DNA of 64,000 nt, from the NCBI RefSeq assembly GCF_004001245.1, contig NZ_AP018724.1:2720501-2784500 (forward strand), read 5' to 3'. The translations under genes were made by a program, and so were the position numbers. Positions within the stretch are counted from its first letter, which is position 1. Each line of letters opens with the position of its first letter. The notes below the pieces were generated by a model that worked only from the letters and a program-made list of their open reading frames with translations, had not been told where the DNA came from and did not search any database. This DNA comes from Sulfurivermis fontis (lineage in GTDB: Bacteria > Pseudomonadota > Gammaproteobacteria > Thiohalomonadales > Thiohalomonadaceae). This document shows positions 25,009 to 34,630 of this stretch, one piece after another.

Positions 25009-25455
25009 TCAACCAAACAGCTTTTTCATGAGCCCCTTCACCCAGGTCTCGCCGCCTTCCTGCGCGATCACCTGTTGCACCGTCGCGGCGTAACGTTTGT
25101 CTTCCTGCTTGATGTGGTTGGCCACCCAACTGGTCAACATGGCCAGCAATTCTTCCGTGACATCATCGCCCTTGGCGTAGCGGCCGCGAAAATCCGCCAG
25201 CTTCTTCACGAAGATCTCGTGCACCCGTTCGTGGGCGCTGCGAAACTCGTAGTTGGCCTCCTCCATGAGCTTCTCCTCGAACAGGAAATTGTTCACTGCG
25301 AAATCCAGCAGTTGCTCCAGAACCCAGCCGGTCTGCTCACGGTCCCCCGTCTGCTGCGCCGCACTCAGGGTGTTGATGAAATCGCCGAGGCGGCGGTTCT
25401 GCACATCGATCTCGGCAATACCCGTGTCGAGCTCTTCCGTCCACTGCATGCGCAT
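25009..25455 (-). CDS. Bacteriohemerythrin with altered diiron site
   Basis: A 148-residue hemerythrin-fold protein with the normal frame MQWTEELDTGIAEIDVQ at the start and length close to other bacteriohemerythrins. Of the usual ligands, E60, H75, H79, H114 and D119 are present (FLFEEKLM, SAHERVHEIF, NHIKQEDKRY). The histidine after IDVQ is N20, and the one of the HFxxEE motif is N56. In known structures these two histidines hold one of the two irons, so O2 binding is probably changed or lost. Both codons are AAC. It may serve as a mononuclear metal, NO or redox protein; function unproven. Confidence 0.85.
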   Translation of the reverse strand: MRMQWTEELDTGIAEIDVQNRRLGDFINTLSAAQQTGDREQTGWVLEQLLDFAVNNFLFEEKLMEEANYEFRSAHERVHEIFVKKLADFRGRYAKGDDVTEELLAMLTSWVANHIKQEDKRYAATVQQVIAQEGGETWVKGLMKKLFG

Positions 25456-25643
25456 TTTTCTTCTCCCGTGGTAGAGGTGATTGGGCGCTCCTCCTGCCTG
25501 CCACCCTTATAGTTGTGCTGCATTCCCTGCCGCGGTGTCCGCGCCGGAATGTGAACCCCGGCAAGGTCGGACATGAATAACTATGCGCCGAAATGCGCCG
25601 GTTGACCACTCAAGACCGAGCGCATTACGCGGGTACTGCAAAG

Positions 25644-25674
25644 CAAAAAGGGGCGCCACAGGCGCCCCCTTTTG
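25644..25674 (-). terminator. Terminator of the nap operon
   Basis: On the minus strand AAAAGGGGGCGCC, loop TGT, GGCGCCCCTTTTT, then GC. It lies 45 bases beyond the napC stop. Plus-strand reading is also T-rich, but no plus-strand gene ends here. Confidence 0.85.
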
Positions 25675-25718
25675 CCTTGCCTCACGCCCGCCCCTGTCCG
25701 GGCCGGCGCTCCCTTACC

Positions 25719-26348
25719 TCAATGCCGCTTACCGTCGCCCATGGCGGCGGACGGGTCCACCTCGACCATCGCCGGCAGCGAGTGGGCGATGCCCTTGTGA
25801 CAATCGATGCAGGTCTTGCCTTCGTCGAAGCCCTCGATGTGCTGCATGCGGCCGCGACGCCCCTGCTTGGTATAGTCCATGGACTTGAAGTCGTGGCAGT
25901 TGCGGCACTCGCGCGAATCGGTCTTCTTCATCGCATGCCAAACGTTCCGCGCCAGTTGCAGGCGCTTGGCCTCGAACTTCTCCGGGGTGTCGATGCTGCC
26001 GAGCAGCTTGTGCCACACCTCGTTGCTGGCCTGGATCTTGCGCACGATCTTGTGTGTCCACTCCTTCGGCACGTGGCAGTCCGGGCAGGTGGCGCGCACA
26101 CCGGAGCGGTTGTTGTAATGGATGGTGTTCTGGTATTCGCGGTACACGTTCTCTTCCATCTCATGGCAGGAGATGCAGAACTGCTCGGTGTTGGTCGCCT
26201 CCATCGCTGTATTGAAGCCGCCCCAGAGCACGATACCGGCGACGATACCAATTCCCAGCAAGGAGCCCGCGGCGTAGCGGGTGCTGGGGCGCTTCAGCGC
26301 TCCCCACCAGCGCGCCAGGATATTTTTGTCTGCGTTTGCACTGGACAT
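25719..26348 (-). CDS. napC: Tetraheme c-type cytochrome NapC
   Basis: A 209-residue NapC/NirT protein: one N-terminal membrane helix (about 26-45, YAAGSLLGIGIVAGIVLW), then four CxxCH heme sites at 58, 88, 148 and 180. It takes electrons from quinol and passes them to NapB in the periplasm. The ATG at 26348 has AGAGG about six bases upstream; a start at 26369 adds seven residues. It is the last gene of napFDAGHBC, separated from napB by 80 bases. Confidence 0.95.
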   Translation of the reverse strand: MSSANADKNILARWWGALKRPSTRYAAGSLLGIGIVAGIVLWGGFNTAMEATNTEQFCISCHEMEENVYREYQNTIHYNNRSGVRATCPDCHVPKEWTHKIVRKIQASNEVWHKLLGSIDTPEKFEAKRLQLARNVWHAMKKTDSRECRNCHDFKSMDYTKQGRRGRMQHIEGFDEGKTCIDCHKGIAHSLPAMVEVDPSAAMGDGKRH

Positions 26349-26428
26349 GGCTGCCTCTCGCTTCTTCATTCGTGGTCACTGTCGCCGCGCCTCGGCGCGA
26401 CGTACTGCGTCTGCTCGCCGCTACACAA

Positions 26429-26872
26429 TCAGCGGTTGCTGATCGTCGGCAACGGCTGGAAGGTATTCTCCACCAGCGGCGCGGCATCGGCCTGCGGCAC
26501 ATGGCACTGGGTACAGAAGTAGCGCCGGGCCGATACATTGGCCAGGTCGTTGCCTTCGCGATCGGCGAAGTGAGTCTGGCTGATCTTGGTGGCCTTGTTC
26601 TGCTTGTAGTTGGCCCAGCTATGGCAGGTCAGGCACTTGTTGACCTTCTGGTTGATGACATAGCCTTCGACCGTATGTGGAATCAGCGGCGGCTGCTGCA
26701 CATAGTCGCGCGGGATCGGATCACGATCCTGCCAGTGCTTGATCTCCACTGCCTGGGAATCATGGGATATCTCCTGGTCACCGCGTAGCGAAACCACGCC
26801 TGCCGCCCACAGCGGAGCATTGGCTAGCATCGCCAGCAGCATCACTCCACCCAACACCATAGACCTTTTCAT
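26429..26872 (-). CDS. napB: Periplasmic nitrate reductase diheme subunit NapB
   Basis: A 147-residue cytochrome with a signal peptide (MVLGGVMLLAMLANAPLWA) and two heme c sites, CLTCH at 80-84 and CTQCH at 120-124. PPLIPHTVEGYVIN is a conserved NapB stretch providing an axial histidine. It delivers electrons from NapC or NapH to NapA. The start overlaps the napH stop by four bases (ATGA). Confidence 0.95.
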   Translation of the reverse strand: MKRSMVLGGVMLLAMLANAPLWAAGVVSLRGDQEISHDSQAVEIKHWQDRDPIPRDYVQQPPLIPHTVEGYVINQKVNKCLTCHSWANYKQNKATKISQTHFADREGNDLANVSARRYFCTQCHVPQADAAPLVENTFQPLPTISNR

Positions 26873-27765
26873 GGCGCCACCTCCGTCTTATGTAGAAACT
26901 GGTTGTTTGTCGAATTGTTGAAGCGTGTGTCGATCCTGAATACGTCCTTGCTGCACACATCGATGCACCGGCCGCAATTGGTGCAGTTGGGCGACAGGAT
27001 CAGCGGTCCTGCCCCGCTCGCCTCGCCCTTGAGGGCCGGCCGGATCACCTGCGGTTCCGGACAGACCTCGAAGCAATCCATGCAGTCATTACAGCGGGCC
27101 CGTGCCACCGCGCTGATCCGCACCACACTCGCCTTACCGAGCAGGCTGTAAAACGCCCCCACCGGACACAGATGGCCGCACCAACCGCGCCGGCTGACGA
27201 AGGCGTCGAACAGAAACAGCGCCACCAACAGCAGCCAGGCGGAGCCGATACCGAACACCAGGGCGCGATACACGCTGGAAACCGGGTTCACCAACTCCCA
27301 GGCCAGGCTGCCCGTGAGCAGTGCCAGCAACAACGTCAGCGCCAGAATCCAGTAGCGCGTACTGCGCGAGAAATTCGCCGTACTCTTGAAACCCAGGCGG
27401 CGATTCAGCCAGGCCGCCGCATCGGTAATGATGTTCACCGGACACACCCAGGCGCAGTACGCGCGCCCGCCGACCAGCAGATAGAACACCACCACAATCG
27501 CCGCACCGATCCAGGCGACCTGCATCGGCCGTCCCCCGCTCAGCAGCATCTGCAGCAACAGATAGGGATCGGTGAGCGGCAGCCACTCCAACGTCAGGCT
27601 CGATGCCAGCGAGCCCTCGACGATCCAAACGCCAAACCACGGCCCGAGCAGAAACAGACCCAGAATGCCCAACTGGCTGACACGCCGCAGCAACAACCAT
27701 TTGTGTGCTGCCCACCAGCCCTTGCTGACGACGGCGTCGTGTCCCGCATACTGGCCCGCGCGCAT
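26869..27765 (-). CDS. napH: Quinol dehydrogenase membrane component NapH
   Basis: A membrane protein of 298 residues with four hydrophobic helices, the cytoplasmic cysteine motifs CAWVCPVN and CGHLCPVG, and two ferredoxin-like [4Fe-4S] motifs (CNDCMDCFEVC and CTNCGRCIDVC) at the C-terminal end. NapGH form a second route of quinol oxidation for Nap. The ATG at 27765 overlaps the napG stop by one base (TGATG); a GTG one codon earlier is possible. Confidence 0.94.
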   Translation of the reverse strand: MRAGQYAGHDAVVSKGWWAAHKWLLLRRVSQLGILGLFLLGPWFGVWIVEGSLASSLTLEWLPLTDPYLLLQMLLSGGRPMQVAWIGAAIVVVFYLLVGGRAYCAWVCPVNIITDAAAWLNRRLGFKSTANFSRSTRYWILALTLLLALLTGSLAWELVNPVSSVYRALVFGIGSAWLLLVALFLFDAFVSRRGWCGHLCPVGAFYSLLGKASVVRISAVARARCNDCMDCFEVCPEPQVIRPALKGEASGAGPLILSPNCTNCGRCIDVCSKDVFRIDTRFNNSTNNQFLHKTEVAP

Positions 27766-28619
27766 CACAGACCTTCCTGCCCACGCTTGAGCGTCTCAAG
27801 CGGATCGTCGGCATAGGGACTGGCCGGCGCCGCCTCATCGATGATGAGTCCACGCCCTTCGTAGTCGTAGCGCATGCCTTCCGGCAGGTTGTACTGATGC
27901 TCCCGATCCGGCGCCACCAGACTGCCGCCGGCCTGCCGCTTTTCCTCCCAGCCGAGGCGATAGTGCTTGCCGAGCTTGCCGCGCGCCAGATGCAGCGGCA
28001 GCACCTTGATTGCCGCTTCCTCAAGGATGCAGGCCTTCTCGCATTTGCCGCATCCGGTGCAGGCATCCGCATGCACCTCCGGTATGAACAGCGCATGCTT
28101 GCCGGAACGGAGGTTGTGGCGCAGCTCCAGCGTGATCGCCTTGCCGCGCACCGGGCAGATGTTGAAACACACCTCGCAGCGCAGGCCCTGGAAGGCGATA
28201 CAGTTCTCCTGATCCACCACTACCGCGAGTCCCATGCGGGCGTCGTCGATGTTGGTCAGCTCGTGATCCAGCGCCCCCGTCGGACACGCCTTCACACAGG
28301 GGATGTCGGGACACATCTCGCAGGGGATCTCCCGGGCGATGAAGTATGGCGAGCCGTTGGCCACCTGCTCGCCCAATTCCGCCAGCCGCAGCGTGTCGAA
28401 CGGGCAGTCACGCACACACAGTCCGCAGCGGATGCAGGCGCCGAGAAACTTCTCCTCATCCAGCGCACCGGGTGGACGGATGGCCTCGGCCGGCAACGAG
28501 GCGGCGGAGCGCGCGTACAGTCCCACGCCCAACCCGAGCAAGGCGACACCGCAGGCGGTCCGGGTGACTTCACCCAGGAACCGCCGCCGTGATACTGCCT
28601 TGACTTCGCTGCCCGCCAT
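27765..28619 (-). CDS. napG: Ferredoxin-type protein NapG
   Basis: A 284-residue periplasmic iron-sulfur protein exported by the Tat system ([20 protein letters not shown]). Four [4Fe-4S] motifs are visible: [32 protein letters not shown] with an earlier cysteine, and [11 protein letters not shown]. It partners NapH in electron delivery to Nap. It lies 20 bases after napA. Confidence 0.94.
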   Translation of the reverse strand: MAGSEVKAVSRRRFLGEVTRTACGVALLGLGVGLYARSAASLPAEAIRPPGALDEEKFLGACIRCGLCVRDCPFDTLRLAELGEQVANGSPYFIAREIPCEMCPDIPCVKACPTGALDHELTNIDDARMGLAVVVDQENCIAFQGLRCEVCFNICPVRGKAITLELRHNLRSGKHALFIPEVHADACTGCGKCEKACILEEAAIKVLPLHLARGKLGKHYRLGWEEKRQAGGSLVAPDREHQYNLPEGMRYDYEGRGLIIDEAAPASPYADDPLETLKRGQEGL

Positions 28620-28639
28620 TGCCGCTCACCCGCGCTGCA

Positions 28640-31183
28640 TTACGCCCGCATCACCTTGACCGCGCACTTCTTGAAGTCCGTTTCCTTGGAAATCGGACAG
28701 GTCGCGTCGAGGGTCAGCTTGTTGACCAGACGGCCGGCGTCGAACCAGGGGATGAAGATCAGTCCCTCGGGCGGACGATTACGGCCGCGGGTCTCCACCA
28801 TCAGCGTGATCTCGCCGCGCCGGCTGGCCACCTTGGCCATCATGCCGCGTTTGAGGCCGCGCTTCTCGGCATCCTTCGGATGCATGAACAGGACCGCATC
28901 CGGGAAGGCGCGATACAGTTCCGGCACGCGGCGCGTCATGGAGCCGGAGTGCCAGTGCTCCAGCACACGGCCGGTGGACAGCCACAGGTCGTATTCCTGG
29001 TCCGGCGACTCGGCCGCCGGCTCGTAGGGCAGGGCGATGATGTTGGCCTTGCCGTCCTTGTTGCCGTAGAACTGCCAGCCGGCGCCCGCCGGCACATGCG
29101 GGTCATAGCCTTCCTTGTAGCGCCACAGCGTCTCCTTGCCGTTGATCACCGGCCAGCGCAGGCCACGCACCTGATGGTAGTGATCGAACTCGGCCAGCTC
29201 ATGACCCTTCTTCGGACCTTCCAGGGAGAAGATGCGGTACTCCTCGTACAGGCCCTTCTGCACATAGAAACCGTAGCGTTCCGACTCGTCGTTGTCGTAG
29301 ACGTTGCCCTGGGCATCGGTAATCTTCTGCTTCGGGAACTTGTTCACCGCACCGTTGGCGAACAAGATGTCGAACAGGGTTTTGCCTTTGTACTCCGGCT
29401 TCTTGGCGAGCAGTTCCGCCGGCCACACCTCTTCCACCTTGAAACGCTTGGAGAACTCCATCAGCTGCATCAGATCGGACTGCGCCTCGCCCGGCGCTTT
29501 CACCTGCTGGCGCCAGAACTGGGTACGCCGCTCGGCGTTGCCGTAGGCGCCTTCCTTCTCCACCCACATCGCCGTCGGCAGGATCAGATCGGCCGCCACG
29601 GCAGAGACGGTGGGATAGGGATCGGACACCACGATGAAGTTGTCCGGATTACGCCAGCCCGGGTACAGCTCACCGTTGATGTTGGGACCGGCCTGCATGT
29701 TGTTGTTGCACATCTGCCAGTAGCAGTTGATTTTGCCGTCCTTCAGCAGGCGCGCCATCAACACCGCATGGGCGCCAACCTTGCCGTTGAGCGTACCCTC
29801 CGGCAACTTCCACACCTTCTCGGCGAAGGCGCGGTGATCGGCGTTGGCCACCACCAGGTCGGCGGGGAGGCGATGGGCGAAGGTGCCGACCTCACGCGCA
29901 GTGCCGCAGGCCGAGGGCTGGCCGGTGAGCGAGAACGGTCCGTTGCCCGGCTCGGAGATCTTGCCGGTGAGCAGATGGATGTTATAGACGAGGTTGTTCA
30001 CCCAGGTGCCGCGGGTGTGCTGGTTGAAGCCCATGGTCCAGTAGGACACCACCTTGCGCTTCGGATCGGCATACAATTCGGCCAGCTCGATGAGCTGCTC
30101 CTTCGGCACCTTGGACAGCTGCGCCACCTTGTCCACGGTGTACTCGGCGACGAATTTCTTGTACTCCTCGAAGTCGATGGGGTCCATCTTGCCGGCCGTG
30201 GCGACATTCGCCGCCTTCTGCTCGCGCGGATCATTGGGGCGCAGACCGTAACCGATGTCCGTGGCACCCTTCTTGAAGTTGACGTGCTTGGCGATGAAAT
30301 CCTTGTTCACCTTGCCGTTCTGGATGATGTAATTGGCGATGAAGTTGAGAATCGCCAGGTCGGTCTGCGGCTCGAACACGATGGGCAGGTCGGCCAGCTC
30401 GAAGCTGCGATGTTCGAAGGTGGACAGCACCGCGACCTTGACATGGTTGGCGGTGAGGCGGCGATCGGTGAGACGCGACCACAGGATCGGATGCATCTCC
30501 GCCATGTTGGAACCCCACAGCACGAAGGCATCGGCATGCTCCAGGTCGTCATAGCAGCCCATCGGCTCGTCGGCACCGAAGGTACGGATGAATCCCGCCA
30601 CGGCCGAGGCCATACAGTGCCGTGCATTGGGATCGATGTTGTTGGAACGGAAGCCGGCCTTGTACAGCTTGGCCGCGGCATAGCCTTCCCACACCGTCCA
30701 CTGCCCCGAGCCGAACATGGCGACGCTGGAGGTGAGCTGATCCGCCGGCTTGCCGGCATTGGCCGCCATATCCTTCTTCAGCGACTCCTTCCACTTCTGG
30801 GCCATGATGTCATAGGCCTGGTCCCAGCTGATCTCGGTGAACTCGCCTTCCTTGTCGTACTTGCCGTTTCGCATGCGCAGCAGCGGCTTGGTCAGGCGAT
30901 CCTTGCCGTACATGATCTTGGAAAGGAAATAACCCTTGATGCAGTTGAGACCGCGATTGACCGGCGCATCCGGGTCACCCTGGGTGGCGACGACGCGGCC
31001 ATCCTGGGTACCGACCAGCACGCTGCAGCCGGTGCCGCAGAAACGGCAGGCGGCCTTGTCCCAGCGGATCTTGCTGCTTGTGGACGCCAACGCGGTGTTG
31101 ATACCGGGCACGGTGATTCCGGCAGCGGCAGCCGTAGCGGCGATGGCATTGGTCTTGATGAAATCACGCCTGGTCAGTTTCAT
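28640..31183 (-). CDS. napA: Periplasmic nitrate reductase catalytic subunit NapA
   Basis: An 847-residue molybdenum enzyme that reduces nitrate to nitrite in the periplasm. A Tat signal ([19 protein letters not shown]) is followed by cysteines 46, 49, 53 and 81 for the [4Fe-4S] cluster (CRFCGTGC). C190 in [13 protein letters not shown] is the molybdenum ligand. Length and sequence are typical of NapA. It overlaps napD by four bases (ATGA) and depends on NapD for maturation and on moaA for cofactor synthesis. Confidence 0.97.
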   Translation of the reverse strand: MKLTRRDFIKTNAIAATAAAAGITVPGINTALASTSSKIRWDKAACRFCGTGCSVLVGTQDGRVVATQGDPDAPVNRGLNCIKGYFLSKIMYGKDRLTKPLLRMRNGKYDKEGEFTEISWDQAYDIMAQKWKESLKKDMAANAGKPADQLTSSVAMFGSGQWTVWEGYAAAKLYKAGFRSNNIDPNARHCMASAVAGFIRTFGADEPMGCYDDLEHADAFVLWGSNMAEMHPILWSRLTDRRLTANHVKVAVLSTFEHRSFELADLPIVFEPQTDLAILNFIANYIIQNGKVNKDFIAKHVNFKKGATDIGYGLRPNDPREQKAANVATAGKMDPIDFEEYKKFVAEYTVDKVAQLSKVPKEQLIELAELYADPKRKVVSYWTMGFNQHTRGTWVNNLVYNIHLLTGKISEPGNGPFSLTGQPSACGTAREVGTFAHRLPADLVVANADHRAFAEKVWKLPEGTLNGKVGAHAVLMARLLKDGKINCYWQMCNNNMQAGPNINGELYPGWRNPDNFIVVSDPYPTVSAVAADLILPTAMWVEKEGAYGNAERRTQFWRQQVKAPGEAQSDLMQLMEFSKRFKVEEVWPAELLAKKPEYKGKTLFDILFANGAVNKFPKQKITDAQGNVYDNDESERYGFYVQKGLYEEYRIFSLEGPKKGHELAEFDHYHQVRGLRWPVINGKETLWRYKEGYDPHVPAGAGWQFYGNKDGKANIIALPYEPAAESPDQEYDLWLSTGRVLEHWHSGSMTRRVPELYRAFPDAVLFMHPKDAEKRGLKRGMMAKVASRRGEITLMVETRGRNRPPEGLIFIPWFDAGRLVNKLTLDATCPISKETDFKKCAVKVMRA

Positions 31184-31470
31184 TGCGAGGCCTCCTGTTC
31201 GGTAACGTCATTCTCGAATTGGTGATAAATCATCGCGGCAGACAGCACGCCCTCGACGTCGTATAGACGCATTACTGTTTCGCCTGTCATGCGCTCTGCA
31301 CTCTCTTCCACCGTCACCACCATCTTTCCTTCCGGGGTCACGGCGTGAACTTCGACGCCGGGCAGTTGCGTCAGCTGTGCCCGCACCCGCTCGATATGCG
31401 CGGGCGCGGCATGCACCAGCACGCCGGCAACGGAAATGGCGGTTGCATCCTGGCTCAATGCTTCATTCAT
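31180..31470 (-). CDS. napD: Nitrate reductase chaperone NapD
   Basis: A 96-residue chaperone that binds the NapA Tat signal peptide. Family features are [20 protein letters not shown] at the N-terminus and [10 protein letters not shown] in the middle. The ATG at 31470 is chosen because it overlaps the napF stop (ATGA). The stop overlaps the napA start in the same way. Confidence 0.92.
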   Translation of the reverse strand: MNEALSQDATAISVAGVLVHAAPAHIERVRAQLTQLPGVEVHAVTPEGKMVVTVEESAERMTGETVMRLYDVEGVLSAAMIYHQFENDVTEQEASQ

Positions 31471-31982
31471 ACGGATACCTCGACGGGATGGGGGCCGTAG
31501 CTCATGACGATGGCGGCAGCCGGACAGGGCGCAACACAGGCACCACAGCCGTTGCACAGCGCGGTGCTGACTTCCGGCGGCGCGACACGGCCGGCGGTGG
31601 GACGGAAACGGATGGCGCGCGCATCGCATTGCTCGCCGCAGCTGCGGCAGATCACGCCATGGTGGGTGAGACAGCCGCTGCCGATGCCGACACGCAACTG
31701 CCAGGGGGCCTCGCCTTCGTAAGCACGCAGGGCGCCACGCGTACAGCTGTCGAGACAGGCGCGGCAGAAGGTGCACTCGCCGCGCTGAAAATCGACCTTG
31801 GGGAAACCGCCACGCCCGGCGCTGAGCAGGCCTTGCGGACAGGCGCTGATGCACTGGCCGCAGCGATCGCAACGCTCGGCGAACAACCATTCTTCCAGCG
31901 CCCAGGGCGGACGCACGGCACGCCGCTCGCCGCGAAAATCGCCGCGCAGAAACTGCGTTCTGCTAATCGCCATATCCATCAT
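31467..31982 (-). CDS. napF: Ferredoxin-type protein NapF
   Basis: A 171-residue cytoplasmic iron-sulfur protein with cysteine motifs CDRCGQCISAC, CTFCRACLDSC, CRSCGEQC and CNGCGACVAPC. NapF helps mature NapA before export. AGGGG lies six bases before the ATG at 31982; internal ATGs follow two and four codons later. It is the first gene of the operon and lies below an FNR site at 32055. Confidence 0.92.
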   Translation of the reverse strand: MMDMAISRTQFLRGDFRGERRAVRPPWALEEWLFAERCDRCGQCISACPQGLLSAGRGGFPKVDFQRGECTFCRACLDSCTRGALRAYEGEAPWQLRVGIGSGCLTHHGVICRSCGEQCDARAIRFRPTAGRVAPPEVSTALCNGCGACVAPCPAAAIVMSYGPHPVEVSV

Positions 31983-32054
31983 GCTGCACCCCTGAGCTGA
32001 CTGGCGTTGTCGTTATATGCGCACAAACGCTAAGGATTTGGGCACCGTAGTGAC

Positions 32055-32068
32055 TTGATGTAAATCAA
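32055..32068. promoter_or_regulatory. FNR/Anr box for nap (and possibly moaA)
   Basis: TTGATGTAAATCAA matches the FNR-family consensus TTGAT-N4-ATCAA exactly. It lies 73-86 bases upstream of napF and about 190 bases before moaA. Its presence suggests induction when oxygen is low, by FNR, Anr or an NO-responsive Dnr relative. A TATAAC hexamer for napF is seen at 32012-32017, but its spacing does not fit the standard class II position, so the exact promoter is open. Confidence 0.85.
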
Positions 32069-32256
32069 GCGCCACTGCGCCCTCACCCGTCACCATGACC
32101 CGCTCAGGGGGAAAACCGGCGTTATTTCGGGCAGATACAGGACATGACTCATCTCCCTATCCTCTGTGGGGGTACTACTTCAGAGGTAGTGCGGATCGCC
32201 GCGAAAATGCGCCAAACACTTGCATCATGACGGCGGAAGGACTAGAAACTCACCCC

Positions 32257-33240
32257 ATGTCCCACACGCTCACCGACACCTACGGCAGACGCATCACCTA
32301 TCTGCGCCTTTCGGTCACCGACCGCTGTGACCTGCGCTGTTTTTACTGCCTGCCGCAGGGCTTCACCGACTTCGAGGTGCCCGAGCACTGGCTCGACTTC
32401 GACGAGATCGAGCGTGTCGTCGCCGCCTTCGCCGACATGGGCGTGCAGCGCCTGCGTCTCACCGGCGGCGAACCGCTGGTGCGCAGGGGCCTGCCCGATC
32501 TGGCGGCGCAACTGTCCTCCATTCCCGGCATCGACGATCTGTCCCTGTCCACCAACGCCGTGCAACTGGCCAAACAGGCGCAGGCGCTGAAACAGGCCGG
32601 CGTGTCACGCCTCAATGTCAGTCTCGATTCGATCCAGGCCGACAGATTCAAACAGATCACCGGCGGCCCGCTGGACAAGGTGCTGCGCGGTCTGGCGACG
32701 GCGCAGCAGGCGGGCTTCCATCCCATCAAGCTCAACATGGTGGTGATGAAGGGGGTCAACGACGACGAGGTCGAGGCGATGGTGCAGTTCTGCATCGAGC
32801 ACGGCTACACCCTGCGCTTCATCGAGACGATGCCCATGGGCGACACCGGCCGCGATGCCGCCGATCACTACCTCGATCTGCGCGAGGTGCGCGCGCGGCT
32901 GGAACAGCGCTTCGAACTCGTTGATGCCGTAATGCCCGGCGGCGGCCCGGCCAAGTACGTGCAGGTGGCCGGCACCGACCTCAAGCTCGGCTTCATCACC
33001 CCGATCTCGCAGCACTTCTGCGACACCTGCAACCGCGTGCGGCTCGGTGTCGACGGCACCCTCTACCTCTGCCTCGGCCAGGACCACAGCGTCGAACTGC
33101 GCCCGCACCTGCGCCAGGGCATCTCCCACGACGGCCTGGTCAATCTCCTCACCGAGGCCATCGCCCGCAAACCCCACAAGCACGAGTTCCGCGAAAAGCC
33201 CACCCAGGTCGTGCGCTTCATGTCGCAGACCGGCGGCTGA
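32257..33240 (+). CDS. moaA: GTP 3',8-cyclase MoaA
   Basis: A 327-residue radical SAM enzyme for the first step of molybdenum cofactor synthesis. C24, C28 and C31 (CDLRCFYC) bind the SAM cluster; RLTGGEPLVRRG binds SAM; the second cluster site is at FCDTCNRVRLGVDGTLYLC. The start MSHTLTDTYGRR matches the family start; an ATG at 32227 is possible, and neither has a good ribosome site. It is divergent from nap, whose catalytic subunit needs the cofactor. A small inverted pair CCTCTG/CAGAGG lies upstream near 32170-32195. Confidence 0.93.
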   Translation: MSHTLTDTYGRRITYLRLSVTDRCDLRCFYCLPQGFTDFEVPEHWLDFDEIERVVAAFADMGVQRLRLTGGEPLVRRGLPDLAAQLSSIPGIDDLSLSTNAVQLAKQAQALKQAGVSRLNVSLDSIQADRFKQITGGPLDKVLRGLATAQQAGFHPIKLNMVVMKGVNDDEVEAMVQFCIEHGYTLRFIETMPMGDTGRDAADHYLDLREVRARLEQRFELVDAVMPGGGPAKYVQVAGTDLKLGFITPISQHFCDTCNRVRLGVDGTLYLCLGQDHSVELRPHLRQGISHDGLVNLLTEAIARKPHKHEFREKPTQVVRFMSQTGG

Positions 33241-33336
33241 TCCCCCGCTGCACCGCAACTTTCCTTGCCCCGGCCCCGGGGCTATGATGTAACGCACTGA
33301 TTTACACCACATAACAACACATACAGGGAGTGTTTT

Positions 33337-34203
33337 GTGCCGACGGAAAACACGCCGTCCAGGCGGGACGAGGGGGAGCAGACCGCCCTGGAGCAGGACC
33401 TGCTGCGGACGCTGGAAAGCGAGATCGCCAGCAACCGTCTGGTGCTGCCCACCCTGCCGGAGATCGCCCTGCGCGTGCGCGAGCTGATGGCGCAGCCGGA
33501 TTGCTCGGCCACCCAGCTGGCGCGACTCATCAGCAGCGACGCCGCCCTGGCGGCACGCCTGCTCAAGGTGGCCAACAGCAGCCGCTACCGCGGCCACAAG
33601 ACCATCGACAGCATCCAGAGCGCCATCACCCGACTCGGCATGCAGCTGGTGCGCTCGCTGGTGACGCAACTGGCCCTGCTGCAGTCGCTGCACGGCGGCG
33701 CTGCCGACATCGGCCGCCAGCTCGCCGTCCTGTCGCGTCACAGCCTGGAGATCGGCGCGCACTGTCATGCCCTCGCCCAGTGCTACACCAAACTCGACCC
33801 GGAAGAGGCCCTGCTGGCGGGCCTGGTGCACGACATCGGCAAACTGCCGCTGCTGCTGCGCCTGCGCAGCCTGGGCGGCACGGGCGAGACCGCCGACCGT
33901 CTGGCGCGCCGCCTGCACGGCCGTGTCGGCGCCATGGTGCTGGAGGCCTGGCATTTCACGCCGGAGATGGTGGCGGTGGCGGCCGGCCATGAAGACGTGC
34001 AGCGCAATCCCTATGGCGCGCCCGACTATACCGACGTGGTGCTGCTGGCCCATCTGCTGCTGCACCTGCGCCACAACCGGCAGCAGCCATGGGCCGAACA
34101 GCTGCCCGTGTTCCGCAAGCTGCGCCGCAGTCCGCAGCAGATGCTCGACGACGACGTGCTGGCGCAACACACCCGCGCCGCCCTCGAGCGCCTGAGCACG
34201 TGA
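33337..34203 (+). CDS. HDOD domain signalling protein
   Basis: A 288-residue protein with an HDOD domain, an HD-like fold used in bacterial signalling: LVLPTLPEIALRVRELM, LARLISSDAALAARLLKVAN, SAITRLGMQLVRSLV and LAGLVHDIGKLPLLL. The HD pair is visible in HDIGK, but other metal ligands cannot be confirmed. The start is GTG at 33337 with AGGGAG seven bases upstream. It stands alone between moaA and the metal-uptake group. Function unknown; many relatives act in motility or stress control. Confidence 0.85.
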   Translation: MPTENTPSRRDEGEQTALEQDLLRTLESEIASNRLVLPTLPEIALRVRELMAQPDCSATQLARLISSDAALAARLLKVANSSRYRGHKTIDSIQSAITRLGMQLVRSLVTQLALLQSLHGGAADIGRQLAVLSRHSLEIGAHCHALAQCYTKLDPEEALLAGLVHDIGKLPLLLRLRSLGGTGETADRLARRLHGRVGAMVLEAWHFTPEMVAVAAGHEDVQRNPYGAPDYTDVVLLAHLLLHLRHNRQQPWAEQLPVFRKLRRSPQQMLDDDVLAQHTRAALERLST

Positions 34204-34240
34204 CGCGCGCGCTTTGACATCCCGGCACGGTTGCTGAAGA

Positions 34241-34555
34241 ATGCTGTTCCGTTTTCACCCCTATCCCACCCCGATGTCGCAGCGTGCCTTGCACATCGTT
34301 CTGGTCCTGGCCCTGCTGCTGTTCTCCTGGGTCGAGCTGGAACACAGCACCGACCTCGACGCCCACCATGGCGGCGAAAGCTGCGCCGTGTGCGTATTCG
34401 CCAGTCCGCTGGGCAACGGCCTCACACCCGCTGCCACGCTGTTCCTGCCGTCACCGCAGGTCACGTTCATCCCGCAGCAGACGCGGGCGGCGGCCGTCCT
34501 GCCGCAGCCGTACCGTCACACCCTGGGCCAGCGCGGCCCGCCGCCACACTCCTGA
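34241..34555 (+). CDS. Small exported protein, DUF2946-like
   Basis: A 104-residue protein with a signal anchor (ALHIVLVLALLLFSWVE) and a short HHGGESCAVC motif at about 42-51 that could bind metal. Proline-rich tail. Such small proteins are often near copper or zinc uptake genes. It precedes an outer-membrane protein and ABC-type metal-uptake genes, all on the same strand. The family call is tentative. Confidence 0.55.
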   Translation: MLFRFHPYPTPMSQRALHIVLVLALLLFSWVELEHSTDLDAHHGGESCAVCVFASPLGNGLTPAATLFLPSPQVTFIPQQTRAAAVLPQPYRHTLGQRGPPPHS

Positions 34556-34630
34556 TCCAGCAGCAATCCCCGGCTGACCCGCCCGCTACTCGTGGCGGGC
34601 CTGTTGATTTGCAATTTCAGGAGCCAAATC

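Noticed and set aside
28619-31225. 868-residue frame antisense to napA
   Set aside because: Same type of GC-driven shadow; napA on the other strand has full family similarity.
32095-32256. Molybdenum-cofactor riboswitch before moaA
   Set aside because: Only a short inverted pair (CCTCTG/CAGAGG) is seen; the conserved multi-stem layout could not be recognised.
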